This document shows, in pieces, positions 15,570 through 23,279 of a stretch of DNA of 64,000 nucleotides (position 1 is its first letter; the number at the start of each line of letters is the position of its first letter). The position numbers were made by a program, and so were the translations under genes. Under the pieces are notes generated by a model that saw only the letters and a list, made by a program, of their open reading frames with translations, did no database searches and was not told the DNA's origin. The DNA lies in the NCBI RefSeq assembly GCF_008807375.1, contig NZ_CP043311.1:2584001-2648000 (forward strand), written 5' to 3'. This DNA is from Pseudomonas lalkuanensis (GTDB lineage: Bacteria > Pseudomonadota > Gammaproteobacteria > Pseudomonadales > Pseudomonadaceae).

Positions 15570-17813
15570 ATGGGCACCTTCGAAACCGAAACCCGGGCGG
15601 CCAGCGGCATTCTCAACGTCAGCCGGCGCACTTTCCTCAAGGGCAGCGGTGGTTTTGCCCTCGGCATCGCCTTCGCACCGCTGCTGCGGGGTGGCGAAGC
15701 ACTGGCAGCCACTGCCGAACCCTTCACGCCCAATGCCTTCGTCCGTATCGCTGGTGATGGCAGCGTGACCATCCTGGCCAAGCATGTGGAGATGGGGCAG
15801 GGCACCTACACGGGCCTCGCCACCTTGCTGGCCGAGGAACTGGATGCCGACTGGAGTCAGGTGCGCGTCGAGGGCGCGCCGGCCAACGCCGCGCTTTACA
15901 ACAACCTCGCCTTCGGCCCGATGCAGGGCACCGGCGGCAGCTCGGCCATCGCCAACTCTTTCGAGCAGATGCGCAAGGCGGGTGCCAGCGCCCGCGCCAT
16001 GCTGGTGGCGGCCGCCGCGGAACAATGGAAGGTGCCGGCCGCGGAGATCAGCGTGAGCAAGGGCGTGGTCAGCCATGTCGCGTCCGGCAAGCAGGCCGGT
16101 TTCGGCGAACTGGCCGAGGCTGCGGCGCGTCAGCCGCTGCCGAGCGAGGTGAAGCTCAAGTCGCCCAAGGACTTCACGCTGATCGGCCAGGAGCGCCTGT
16201 CCCGCAAGGACAGCGCCGACAAGACCGACGGCAGCGCCATTTTCACCCAGGACTTCAAGCTGCCCGGCATGCTGGTGGCGGTGGTCGCCTATCCGCCGCG
16301 TTTCGGCGGCGTACCGAAGTCCGTCGATGCGACCAAGGCCAAGGCCGTGCCCGGCGTGATCGAGGTGGTGGAGTTCAAGGACACGCCTCATGGCCGGGCC
16401 GGCGTGGCGGTGCTGGCGAAGAACACCTGGGCCGCGCGCCAGGGGCGTGACGCCCTGGTGGTGGAGTGGGACGAAAGCAAGGCGTTCAGGCTCGGCAGCG
16501 AAGAGATCTTCGCCCGCTACCGCGAGGCGGCGAGCAAGGAAGGGCGGATCGCCGGCAAGCAGGGCGACATCGCGGCGGCCCTGGCGCAACCTGCCAAGCT
16601 GATCGAGGCCGACTACGAGTTCCCCTATCTGGCCCACGCCGCCATGGAACCGATGAACTGCCTGGTGAAGATTTCCGCCGGCCAGTGCGATGTCTGGAAC
16701 GGCGAGCAGTTCCAGACGGTGGATCAGCTGTCCATTGCCAAGTACCTGGGCATTCCGGTGGAGAAGGTCAGCCTGACCCAGCTCTACGCCGGCGGCAGTT
16801 TCGGCCGTCGCGCCAATCCGCAGTCGGATTACCTGCTGGAGGCCGTGGCCATTGCCAAGGCGGCCCGAGCCAAGGGGCACGAAGTGCCGGTGAAACTGGT
16901 CTGGACCCGCGAGGATGACACCCACGGCGGTTTCTTCCGCCCGGCCTACCTGCACCGTGCCCGCCTGGCGCTGGACGCCGAAGGCAAGCTGCAGGGCTGG
17001 CACCAGCGCGTGGTGGGTCAGTCCATCCTCAAGGGCACGGCCTTCGAGGCTGCGCTGGTGAAGGAAGGCATCGACCACACTTCGGTCGAGGGGGCGGCCA
17101 ACCTGTCCTACGCGGTGCCCAACCTGCAGGTAGAGCTGCATACGCCGGATGACATCAGCGTTCCGGTGCAATGGTGGCGCTCGGTGGGCCATACCCATAC
17201 CGCCTATGCGGTGGAAACCCTGATCGACCAGGCGGCCACTACCGCCGGCAAGGACCCCTACGCCTACCGTCACGAGCTGCTGGGCAAGAAACCGCGCCAT
17301 CTCGGCGCGCTGGAGCTGGCCGCGCAGAAGGCCGGCTGGGACCAGCCGCTGAAGCCGGGGGCCGAAGGCGAGAAGCGTGGTCGTGGCATCGCGGTGCACG
17401 AGTCCTTCGGCTCCTTCGTCGCCCAGGTCGCGGAGGTGACGGTCAAGGCGGACGGGAGCTTCAAGGTGGATCGCGTGGTCTGTGCGGTGGACTGCGGCCT
17501 GGCGGTCAATCCGGATGTGATCCGTGCGCAGATGGAAGGTGGCATCGGCTACGGCCTGGCGGCAGCACTGCACGGCGCCATCACCCTGAAGGATGGCGTG
17601 GTCGAGCAATCGAACTTCCACGACTTCCAGGTACTGCGGATCAACGAGATGCCGGTGGTGGAGGTGCATATCGTGCCGTCGGCACAAGCGCCGACCGGCG
17701 TAGGGGAGCCGGGAGTGCCACCCATCGCGCCGGCGGTGGCCAATGCCCTCTACGCGGCCGTGGGGCAGCGCATCTACAAGCTGCCGCTGCCTCGGCAGGT
17801 GCAGCAGGCCTGA
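15570..17813 (+). CDS. Molybdopterin-binding large subunit (IorB-like oxidoreductase)
   Basis: The 747-residue protein starts with a twin-arginine export signal (SRRTFLKG, Arg19-Arg20, then a hydrophobic segment ending near EALAA), so the folded holoenzyme is probably periplasmic. It has the duplicated molybdopterin-binding architecture of isoquinoline 1-oxidoreductase beta and related aldehyde dehydrogenases, with [39 protein letters not shown] and the C-terminal [17 protein letters not shown], whose Glu is the catalytic base in this family. GAGGAG at 15557-15562 precedes the ATG. The substrate is unknown: an aldehyde or an N-heterocycle. The expected cytochrome c partner is not adjacent. 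Confidence 0.9.
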   Translation: MGTFETETRAASGILNVSRRTFLKGSGGFALGIAFAPLLRGGEALAATAEPFTPNAFVRIAGDGSVTILAKHVEMGQGTYTGLATLLAEELDADWSQVRVEGAPANAALYNNLAFGPMQGTGGSSAIANSFEQMRKAGASARAMLVAAAAEQWKVPAAEISVSKGVVSHVASGKQAGFGELAEAAARQPLPSEVKLKSPKDFTLIGQERLSRKDSADKTDGSAIFTQDFKLPGMLVAVVAYPPRFGGVPKSVDATKAKAVPGVIEVVEFKDTPHGRAGVAVLAKNTWAARQGRDALVVEWDESKAFRLGSEEIFARYREAASKEGRIAGKQGDIAAALAQPAKLIEADYEFPYLAHAAMEPMNCLVKISAGQCDVWNGEQFQTVDQLSIAKYLGIPVEKVSLTQLYAGGSFGRRANPQSDYLLEAVAIAKAARAKGHEVPVKLVWTREDDTHGGFFRPAYLHRARLALDAEGKLQGWHQRVVGQSILKGTAFEAALVKEGIDHTSVEGAANLSYAVPNLQVELHTPDDISVPVQWWRSVGHTHTAYAVETLIDQAATTAGKDPYAYRHELLGKKPRHLGALELAAQKAGWDQPLKPGAEGEKRGRGIAVHESFGSFVAQVAEVTVKADGSFKVDRVVCAVDCGLAVNPDVIRAQMEGGIGYGLAAALHGAITLKDGVVEQSNFHDFQVLRINEMPVVEVHIVPSAQAPTGVGEPGVPPIAPAVANALYAAVGQRIYKLPLPRQVQQA

Positions 17814-17831
17814 TACAGCCCGCCGAGGGAA

Positions 17832-18026
17832 TCAGGCGGCCTGGCTGGCGTAGATCAGCTCGCGCAGGGCCTTGCGCTCCGCCACTGGCGTCGGGGCCTC
17901 GCGCACGGCCAGGCGGCCGTCGTCCAGGCTGACCACCACTTCGGTTTCGAAGTGCAGGCGGAGTTCGTCGAGGGTCACGTGGGTGACCTGGTAAAGGCTG
18001 TCGCTGATACGAGGGTCGGCAGACAT
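17832..18026 (-). CDS. Small hypothetical protein
   Basis: The 64-residue frame from the ATG at 18026 gives MSADPRISDSLYQVTHVTLDEL and a charged body ending ERKALRELIYASQAA. There is no signal or membrane segment. Codon use looks like real Pseudomonas coding sequence. The ribosome site (ACGAGA) is mediocre, and I do not recognise a family. It converges on iorB with an 18-base gap. An upstream extension to 18152 is arginine/histidine-rich and unlikely. Confidence 0.5.
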   Translation of the reverse strand: MSADPRISDSLYQVTHVTLDELRLHFETEVVVSLDDGRLAVREAPTPVAERKALRELIYASQAA

Positions 18027-18277
18027 GGCGTTGATCTCGTTCCGGTTGGCCGCAGGGCCGATGGAGCGATAGTGCCGCCGGTGCATCCTGCGCGGAATTG
18101 AAAGGCGGTGATGGTGAACATCATTCCTGTCGATGGCCCGGAGCCGCTTCACCTGTGGCGATTCGAATCCGCGAGCTGGCAGGATGAAGCCGATCCCGGA
18201 ATTGGTGCGCCCGACTCACCCTGCGACCCGGACCGCGCTGAAGAAGTCGCCCCTCATCACCTGCCAGAGCCTCCCGA

Positions 18278-19189
18278 TCACCCTTGAGGCACAAAGGCCG
18301 GATCGGACAGGTGCTGTACCAGCAGGTCGTGCACCAGCCTTACCCGGGGCGGTACGGGGCCCTGCTGCGGGCGGTAGATGAACATTTCCCAGGGTGGCGG
18401 CGCCTGGTCCTGCAACACCGGCACCAGGCGGCCCGCGCGAAGGTACGGTTCGGCCAGGTAGATGGGCAGCTGGCCGAAACCGATGCCGGCCAGTACGGCC
18501 TCCACTTCGTTTTCCTGGTCGTCGGTGCAGAACGCAGCGTTGGCCGGCTGGATCTGTTGCCCCTCGGCGAACATCCAGGGCCAGACGCGGCCGGTGTTGT
18601 TGTCGATCAGCGCCGTGGTGGGCAACTGGTGCAGATCGTCCAGCGACTTCGGCGCGCCATGGCGCTGCAGCAGTTCCGGAGCGCCCACCACCAGCAGCGG
18701 AATCTGCGCAACCGCCCGCGCAATGTAGCGACGGTCGCGGATGAAGCCGATGCGCACGCCGAGGTCGATCTGCTGCTCGACCGAATCGGTGAGCTGGTCT
18801 GACAGGCGCATGTCGAAATGGATGCGCGGATGCTCGCGGGCGATCTGCGCCAGCACGGGAAGCAGGAAACGCCTCCCGACCGAACGGGGCGCGGCGATGC
18901 CTACGCGTCCGGCGAGCTCCTCTTCGCGCTTGCCGCCATGTTGCTGGAACAACTGGTCCAGGCCAGCCAGGGCTTCACGGGCCTGGCTGGCGAGCCGCTC
19001 GCCGAAGGCGGTGATCTGCACGTGGCGGGTGCTGCGGTGGAACAGCGGCTCGCCGAACTGGTCTTCGAGGTCCTTGATGGCGCGGGTCACGGTTTGCGGA
19101 GAGGCACCCAGGCGGGTAGCGGCTTCGCGGAAGCTGGGGGTTTCGGCGGCGACGCAGAGGATGCGCAGCAATTCGATTCGATTGAACAT
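18278..19189 (-). CDS. LysR-family transcriptional regulator
   Basis: The 303-residue protein begins MFNRIELLRILCVAAETPSFREAATRLGASPQTVTRAIKDLE, a LysR winged helix-turn-helix, followed by a full effector domain ending SDPAFVPQG. It is divergent from a short-chain dehydrogenase, and the 126-base gap contains a dyad, so it probably controls that gene. The true start is the ATG at 19189; the open frame continues far upstream, antisense to the dehydrogenase, and that extension is spurious. Confidence 0.9.
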   Translation of the reverse strand: MFNRIELLRILCVAAETPSFREAATRLGASPQTVTRAIKDLEDQFGEPLFHRSTRHVQITAFGERLASQAREALAGLDQLFQQHGGKREEELAGRVGIAAPRSVGRRFLLPVLAQIAREHPRIHFDMRLSDQLTDSVEQQIDLGVRIGFIRDRRYIARAVAQIPLLVVGAPELLQRHGAPKSLDDLHQLPTTALIDNNTGRVWPWMFAEGQQIQPANAAFCTDDQENEVEAVLAGIGFGQLPIYLAEPYLRAGRLVPVLQDQAPPPWEMFIYRPQQGPVPPRVRLVHDLLVQHLSDPAFVPQG

Positions 19190-19197
19190 GTTCGGTG

Positions 19198-19212
19198 TTC
19201 CATTTTGTGGAA
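19198..19212. promoter_or_regulatory. Candidate LysR operator between regulator and SDR
   Basis: TTCCA-N5-TGGAA is a perfect 5-5-5 dyad containing the T-N11-A spacing of LysR boxes. It lies nine bases upstream of the regulator start. A second half-site, ATTCCATTC, occurs near 19231-19239. Confidence 0.5.
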
Positions 19213-19315
19213 TTTCAAAATCCTGACTATTCCATTCAGTGACGGCAAGACCTTCCCGATACTGGCGTCCAGTTACCGGATTCATCCCGACTCCGGGCTT
19301 CCTGGGAGTGCCCTC

Positions 19316-20059
19316 ATGAGCAACAACATTTCCACCAAGGTCGTGGTCATTACCGGTGCCAGCAGCGGGCTGGGCGAAGCCACCGCCCGCCACCTGGCAT
19401 CCCTGGGTGCCAAGGTGGTACTCGGCGCGCGTCGGGTCGAGCGCCTGCAGGGCCTGGTCGCCGAGATCGAAGCCGCTGGCGGCGAAGCCCTGGCCATCGC
19501 CACCGACGTCACCTCCGCAAGCCAGGTGGCGACGCTGATCGAAGGCGCGGTCCAGCGCTTCGGTCGTGTCGATGTGCTGGTGAACAACGCCGGATTGATG
19601 GCGATCGCGCCCATGGACGAGGTCAAGGTCGACGAGTGGTCGCGCATGTTCGATATCAACGTCATGGGCGTACTCCACGGTGTGGCGTCGGCGCTGCCGC
19701 TGTTCCGCAAGCAGGGTAGCGGGCATTTCATCAACGTCGCCTCCGTGGCCGGAATCAAGGTGTTCAGCCCGGGGGGTACGGTCTACAGCGCTACCAAGTT
19801 CGCGGTACGTGCCATCAGCGAAGGGCTGCGCCATGAGGTTGGTGGCAGCATCCGCACCACGGTGATCTCTCCCGGCGCGGTGGACTCGGAGCTGAAGCAC
19901 GGCAGTTCCCACGAAGAAAGCAGCCAGGCCCTGGGCGAGTTCTACAAGATGGCCATTCCGGCCGAGTCCGTGGCGCGGGCCATCGCCTACGCCATCGAGC
20001 AGCCTGCCGATGTGGATATCAGCGAAGTGGTCCTGCGGCCCACGGTCCAGGACTTCTGA
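19316..20059 (+). CDS. Short-chain dehydrogenase/reductase
   Basis: The 247-residue classical SDR has TGASSGLG (residues 13-20) for NAD(P) binding, NNAG in the centre, a catalytic serine in NVASVAG and YSATK as the Tyr-x-x-x-Lys pair. An arginine just after the second strand (GARRVERL) suggests NADPH preference. The substrate is unknown. GGGAG precedes the ATG. The gene ends in a strong terminator and is divergent from its probable LysR regulator. Confidence 0.9.
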   Translation: MSNNISTKVVVITGASSGLGEATARHLASLGAKVVLGARRVERLQGLVAEIEAAGGEALAIATDVTSASQVATLIEGAVQRFGRVDVLVNNAGLMAIAPMDEVKVDEWSRMFDINVMGVLHGVASALPLFRKQGSGHFINVASVAGIKVFSPGGTVYSATKFAVRAISEGLRHEVGGSIRTTVISPGAVDSELKHGSSHEESSQALGEFYKMAIPAESVARAIAYAIEQPADVDISEVVLRPTVQDF

Positions 20060-20071
20060 TCCGTGGCATGA

Positions 20072-20098
20072 AAAAGGCGGCCCCTGTGGCCGCCTTTT
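20072..20098. terminator. Bidirectional terminator
   Basis: An 11-base stem AAAAGGCGGCC/GGCCGCCTTTT with a five-base loop lies between the convergent SDR and DUF2789 genes, with A and T tracts on both sides, so it can stop transcription from either. Confidence 0.9.
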
Positions 20099-20108
20099 CT
20101 CGTTCCGG

Positions 20109-20339
20109 TCATTTGCTCAGGAGTACCGCCAGTTCGTCGGCTTCCTCGGCCCAGTCGGAATCCTCCAGCAGGGCGTCCCGCAGGAAGGCGGACTGGGCCT
20201 TGTTCCAGAACGGCGCATCCGGCAGGGGCTGGCCCACCGCCAGGCGGTTGTTGGTGACGAAACGCTCTATCCCGTTCTTGTCGGAAGGCAGGCCGAGCTG
20301 GTCGAAGAGGGCGCTGAGGGAATGATGGCTGGTATCCAT
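20109..20339 (-). CDS. DUF2789-family protein
   Basis: The 76-residue protein starts MDTSHHSLSALFDQLGLPS and contains RFVTNNRLAVGQPLPDAPFWNKAQSAFLRDAL, the signature of DUF2789, small cytosolic proteins of proteobacteria whose function is unknown. Length is as expected for the family with the ATG at 20339; the frame upstream to 20384 is not needed. Confidence 0.85.
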   Translation of the reverse strand: MDTSHHSLSALFDQLGLPSDKNGIERFVTNNRLAVGQPLPDAPFWNKAQSAFLRDALLEDSDWAEEADELAVLLSK

Positions 20340-20527
20340 GACGGGTCTCCGGTAGGGCGTTGAACGGGAATGAAAGACCTCCAACGACTATAGACCCTGT
20401 GCCGACCATGACCGCCGGATGGCAGCATGTCGGCTGCGGCTGACGCGGGCTTGCGCTGGATTCAGGCTTGGCTAGCCTCACACAAAATGTTGCAAAAGAA
20501 CCTTGGGCCACCTGAACAGGGGGCGAA

Positions 20528-20851
20528 ATGGGCGTCCATAGCGAGCAGAAGCATCCTTTTCGGGATCCGGTGGAGGCCCTGCTGCTGGTCGCTCCGGTCT
20601 GGTCCCCTGTGCTGTTCATCTTCCTCGCCCAGTTGCTCCACGAATTCTTCCAGATCAACTGGTTGTTCAACTCCAGCCTGAGCACCTTCGGCATGTTCCT
20701 GGTGCCGGCCATTTCGGCGCTTCCGCTGATCCATGATTCCCCCCGCCCACTAGCCATCAGGCTGTTGCTGGCGGGTGTCTATTATCTGGTTGGACTGGCA
20801 GCGATCTTCCTGATGTCCTGGGGCATGCTGCTGTACACCGGCTATACCTGA
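20528..20851 (+). CDS. Small inner-membrane protein of unknown function
   Basis: The 107-residue protein has three hydrophobic stretches, at about residues 16-38, 50-65 and 80-103, separated by short loops (FFQINWLFN and HDSPRPLAIR). A purine-rich GGGGGCGAA leads to the ATG. I do not recognise a family. It is followed after 85 bases by a lipoprotein gene and may be cotranscribed with it. Confidence 0.7.
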   Translation: MGVHSEQKHPFRDPVEALLLVAPVWSPVLFIFLAQLLHEFFQINWLFNSSLSTFGMFLVPAISALPLIHDSPRPLAIRLLLAGVYYLVGLAAIFLMSWGMLLYTGYT

Positions 20852-20936
20852 TCCTGCCGCGGAACCTGGCACGGGGCCATGGATCAAAGGCCCCGGGTCC
20901 GCAGATTCGGCGGATCATCCCACTACGGAGCTATCC

Positions 20937-21227
20937 ATGACCCCTTTGAAGAAACTCGCGCTCGTTGGCCTGGTGGCCTTGCCGCTGGCTGGTTGCATGA
21001 AAGAGGAACCCATCGACCAGGCGGTGCTCTGCACTTACAGCACCGATGCCGAGGCCAAGTTGTGCAAGCCCGGGCAGATGTCCTGGTTCAAGGCGGGCAA
21101 GGCGGTCAACCAGTCCCTGCCGCTGAGCGTGGCGGCGGCGTATTGCGACTTCAATCACCAGGTCATGTACAACGAGGCGGGGGTGATCTGCGTGTTCACC
21201 GACAAGCGCCTGAGCCTGGTGAAGTAG
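20937..21227 (+). CDS. Small putative lipoprotein
   Basis: The 96-residue protein has a lipoprotein signal MTPLKKLALVGLVALPLAGC with lipobox LAGC (Cys20). The residue at +2 of the mature protein is Met, so by the usual rule it goes to the outer membrane. The mature part has four further cysteines that could form two disulfides. No family is recognised. Confidence 0.75.
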   Translation: MTPLKKLALVGLVALPLAGCMKEEPIDQAVLCTYSTDAEAKLCKPGQMSWFKAGKAVNQSLPLSVAAAYCDFNHQVMYNEAGVICVFTDKRLSLVK

Positions 21228-21311
21228 GGCGGCGGTTGCGCGTTGCGCGGGGGCGGCCCCGGAAACTGTGCGTGGGGCGTTCAGCCGGGTGCCGGGGAGG
21301 GAGGCTGAAAG

Positions 21312-21350
21312 GCGAACCTGCGGTCCGCATCGCAATTGAAATCGCCCCAT
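21312..21350. repeat. Degenerate REP half
   Basis: The sequence CGAACCTGCGGTCCGC...ATTGAAATCGCCCC closely matches the right half of the repeat near 58.83-58.87 kb, but lacks its partner. Confidence 0.6.
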
Positions 21351-21391
21351 AGGCAAGGTCGTGCGCTGGCTGCTCGTAATCCTGCTTCCCA

Positions 21392-21423
21392 AAAAGACTG
21401 AAGGCGCCACAGGTGGCGCCTTC
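21392..21423 (-). terminator. Terminator of the tandem-repeat protein gene
   Basis: An 11-base stem GAAGGCGCCAC/GTGGCGCCTTC with a two-base loop. On the minus strand it is followed by AGTCTTTTTGG, so it terminates the gene at 21481-21957. On the plus strand TGCCTTT follows, giving weaker bidirectional activity. Confidence 0.85.
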
Positions 21424-21480
21424 TGCCTTTCGAGGTATCGCATACATCGTGATTGCCTGCCTCTGAACGGTGCCCCGGGA

Positions 21481-21957
21481 TCAGCTGATGCGGTTGGCGC
21501 CAGTGCGATCGGCGCCACCTTCGGCTACGCGGAAGCCATTGGTGCGGTCGGAACCACCTTCGGCGACATCGAAGGCCTTGGTGCGATCAGAGCCGCCTTC
21601 GGCTACGTCGAAGGCCTTGGTGCGGTCGGAGCCGCCTTCGGCGACATCGAAGGCCTTGGTGCGGTCGGAACCGCCTTCGGCGACATCGAAGCCCTTGGTG
21701 CGGTCGGAACCACCTTCGGCTACGTCGAAGGCCTTGGTGCGGTCGGAGCCGCCTTCAGCGACGCGCAGCGACTGGGAGCGCTCGGAACCGTTTTCAGCAA
21801 TGCGGTTGGCACCGGTACGGTCGGCACCGCCTTCGGCTACGCGGTGGATGCTGGTGCGGTCGGAGCCACCTTCAGCGACTACGGCACCCTGGGGCAGGGC
21901 AAAAGCAGTGGCGGACAGGCTGGCGATGAACAGGCTGGCAAGGATTTGCTTTTTCAT
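21481..21957 (-). CDS. Secreted tandem-repeat protein (ten 13-residue VAEGGSDRT repeats)
   Basis: The 158-residue precursor has a Sec signal MKKQILASLFIASLSATAFA. Apart from a six-residue linker and a final Ile-Ser, the whole mature protein is ten copies of a 13-residue unit with consensus VAEGGSDRTKAFD. Copies 4-8 are nearly identical. Copy 3 is the most diverged (IAENGSERSQSLR), and copies 2 and 10 share GADRTGANR. There is no cysteine and no aromatic residue except Phe at position 12 of several units. The conserved Gly-Gly-x-Asp turn invites a beta-solenoid or calcium-binding reading, but it is not a standard RTX nonapeptide. It is flanked by a strong terminator and an AT-rich upstream region. 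Function unknown. Confidence 0.85.
   Translation of the reverse strand: MKKQILASLFIASLSATAFALPQGAVVAEGGSDRTSIHRVAEGGADRTGANRIAENGSERSQSLRVAEGGSDRTKAFDVAEGGSDRTKGFDVAEGGSDRTKAFDVAEGGSDRTKAFDVAEGGSDRTKAFDVAEGGSDRTNGFRVAEGGADRTGANRIS
21490..21879. repeat. Ten tandem 39-bp coding repeats
   Basis: These are the DNA repeats behind the protein at 21481-21957: ten in-frame 39-base units. All of the central ones are similar enough to recombine, so copy number may vary between strains without a frameshift. The opposite strand is also open through the array in two frames, as expected for a period divisible by three. Confidence 0.9.
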
Positions 21958-22332
21958 TTTCGGGCACCTCGGTGAGGGTTGGAATTCGTCTACGGGGCCC
22001 ATGTTACTGATGTGATTTCGATGAAGAAGTGATGCCGCGTGATGGTTACCATCGACGTCAATAATAGTTGTTTTATATCTAGTAAAAACAATGTGTTAGG
22101 TTTTGATCGTTAACGCTTTTACGTCGTCTGGAAAGGCTTTTTCCTGGAATTGGAATAATCGAAGTATTCGATGTAAAGGTCGAGACGCTGGCAGACAACG
22201 GTCGGAGAACGGCCTGGATGGCCAGCGCCAGAGCGGCTGTTGGCGTAGTTCAGGGGAGGAGAGGAAGGAGTTCGGCGGCAGGTCGGAGCGAATGCACTCA
22301 CCCCGACCTGCCGATCGCAGGCTCGCCGGAAA
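21958..22332. other. AT-rich gene-free stretch upstream of the repeat protein
   Basis: Bases 22045-22170 are strikingly AT-rich for this genome (runs such as TTTTATATCTAGTAAAAACAA). They probably hold the repeat-protein promoter and a binding region for MvaT/H-NS-type silencers. Bases 22276-22313 form an 11-base stem (CGGCAGGTCGG/CCGACCTGCCG) with a 16-base loop beyond the stop of the small gene at 22333, a possible terminator or repeat. I see no ORF I would defend. Confidence 0.6.
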
Positions 22333-22515
22333 TCAGCGCTTGCCCATGGAGCGGCGGGAGCCGCGGGGCGGTGGATGCAGGCGCGAACCGCGATCATGCC
22401 CCTTGAGGGTCTGGTAGTAAGGGATGTTCTGCTTCTTCGGCTTGGCGGGCGCGTCCGGAGTGGCCGCGGTTTCCTGGGGCTGTGCTTCGGCCTGGTCGAG
22501 GTCTTCGCTGTTCAT
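22333..22515 (-). CDS. Small basic hypothetical protein
   Basis: The 60-residue protein has an acidic, Ala/Gln/Pro-rich first half (MNSEDLDQAEAQPQE) and a basic C-terminal half (NIPYYQTLKGHDRGSRLHPPPRGSRRSMGKR) that looks like a nucleic-acid- or ribosome-binding tail. Codon use fits the genome. The ribosome site is weak (GCAGAAG). The strongly basic end resembles small Pseudomonas proteins I have seen annotated only as hypothetical. Confidence 0.55.
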   Translation of the reverse strand: MNSEDLDQAEAQPQETAATPDAPAKPKKQNIPYYQTLKGHDRGSRLHPPPRGSRRSMGKR

Positions 22516-22621
22516 GGTGCTTCTGCTCTGTGCGGGCTTGGCCCGCTAACGGGCCGGAGGCGCGCATCATACACCAACTGCCCGCAGGCCGGCCTCAGGG
22601 CGGGCCTGCGGGCATCGCGGT

Positions 22622-23260
22622 TCAACCGGGCTGCTCCACCTGCCAGCCGGTGAGCTGGACGCGATGGTCCACGTGGTTGATCGCAGCCAGGATGTGCTCG
22701 GGGTCGGTCAGGGCCGGTGACATGGTCCAGCGGCCAATGGGTTCGTTGCCGATCCGCACCATGCCGGTATGGGTGAGCTGGTTGCCGTCTACCAGTGGGT
22801 CCACGTCATAGAAACCCAGCGCGTAACGCAGGTCGAGAATGTCCTGCGGATCGCCAGTGAGGTACTCCCAGCCGGGGCCGATGTCGAACTTGTCGACGTA
22901 CTCCTGCAGGTGGCGGGGCTGGTCCAGCTCCGGTTGCAGGGTAATGGAGTACATGAAGATGTCCCTTCCCACGCGTTCGCCGAGCATTCGCTGCACCTTG
23001 CGCAGGTTGGCGGTGGCGGTCGGGCAATTGCGGCCGCAGCTCGCGTACATCATGTTCAGCACCACCACCTTGCCGCGTAGCAGGTCGTCGTAGAAACGGA
23101 CCTTCCTGCCCAGATGGGTGACGAGTGTCGGGTTGGGGAACCTGTCATCGCCCTGACGGACGTTTGGCCGGCGTTCCGCGGCGGCGCCCAGCGAGCCCAG
23201 GGCGGCCAGCCCCAGTACGCCGGCACCGAGCCCGCCGATCAGGTTTCTGCGTGTATTCAT
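22622..23260 (-). CDS. Sco1/SenC-family copper chaperone/thiol oxidoreductase
   Basis: The 212-residue protein has an exported N-terminus with a Tat-like MNTRRNLIGG and a hydrophobic core. It then has a thioredoxin-fold domain with the Sco copper motif CGRNC (Cys75 and Cys79) and a conserved His late in the domain (LTHTG). Sco proteins deliver copper to, or reduce, cupredoxin sites. Its gene lies 19 bases after the multicopper oxidase gene in the same direction, so it probably serves to load or maintain copper in that oxidase, not in cytochrome oxidase. Confidence 0.85.
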   Translation of the reverse strand: MNTRRNLIGGLGAGVLGLAALGSLGAAAERRPNVRQGDDRFPNPTLVTHLGRKVRFYDDLLRGKVVVLNMMYASCGRNCPTATANLRKVQRMLGERVGRDIFMYSITLQPELDQPRHLQEYVDKFDIGPGWEYLTGDPQDILDLRYALGFYDVDPLVDGNQLTHTGMVRIGNEPIGRWTMSPALTDPEHILAAINHVDHRVQLTGWQVEQPG

Positions 23261-23279
23261 GGCATACCTCCGGCTGGCG

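Noticed and set aside
15507..17687. Antisense open frame of 726 codons across the molybdopterin subunit
   Set aside because: Shadow of the IorB-like gene; His/Leu/Gly-rich with no recognisable fold.
21490..21879. CRISPR-like reading of the regular 39-base repeats
   Set aside because: There are no spacers: the units are directly tandem, in frame and encode an exported protein.
21361..21975. Plus-strand repetitive frame opposite the tandem-repeat protein
   Set aside because: A 39-base period keeps other frames open automatically. Only the minus-strand frame has a signal peptide, sensible start and terminator.
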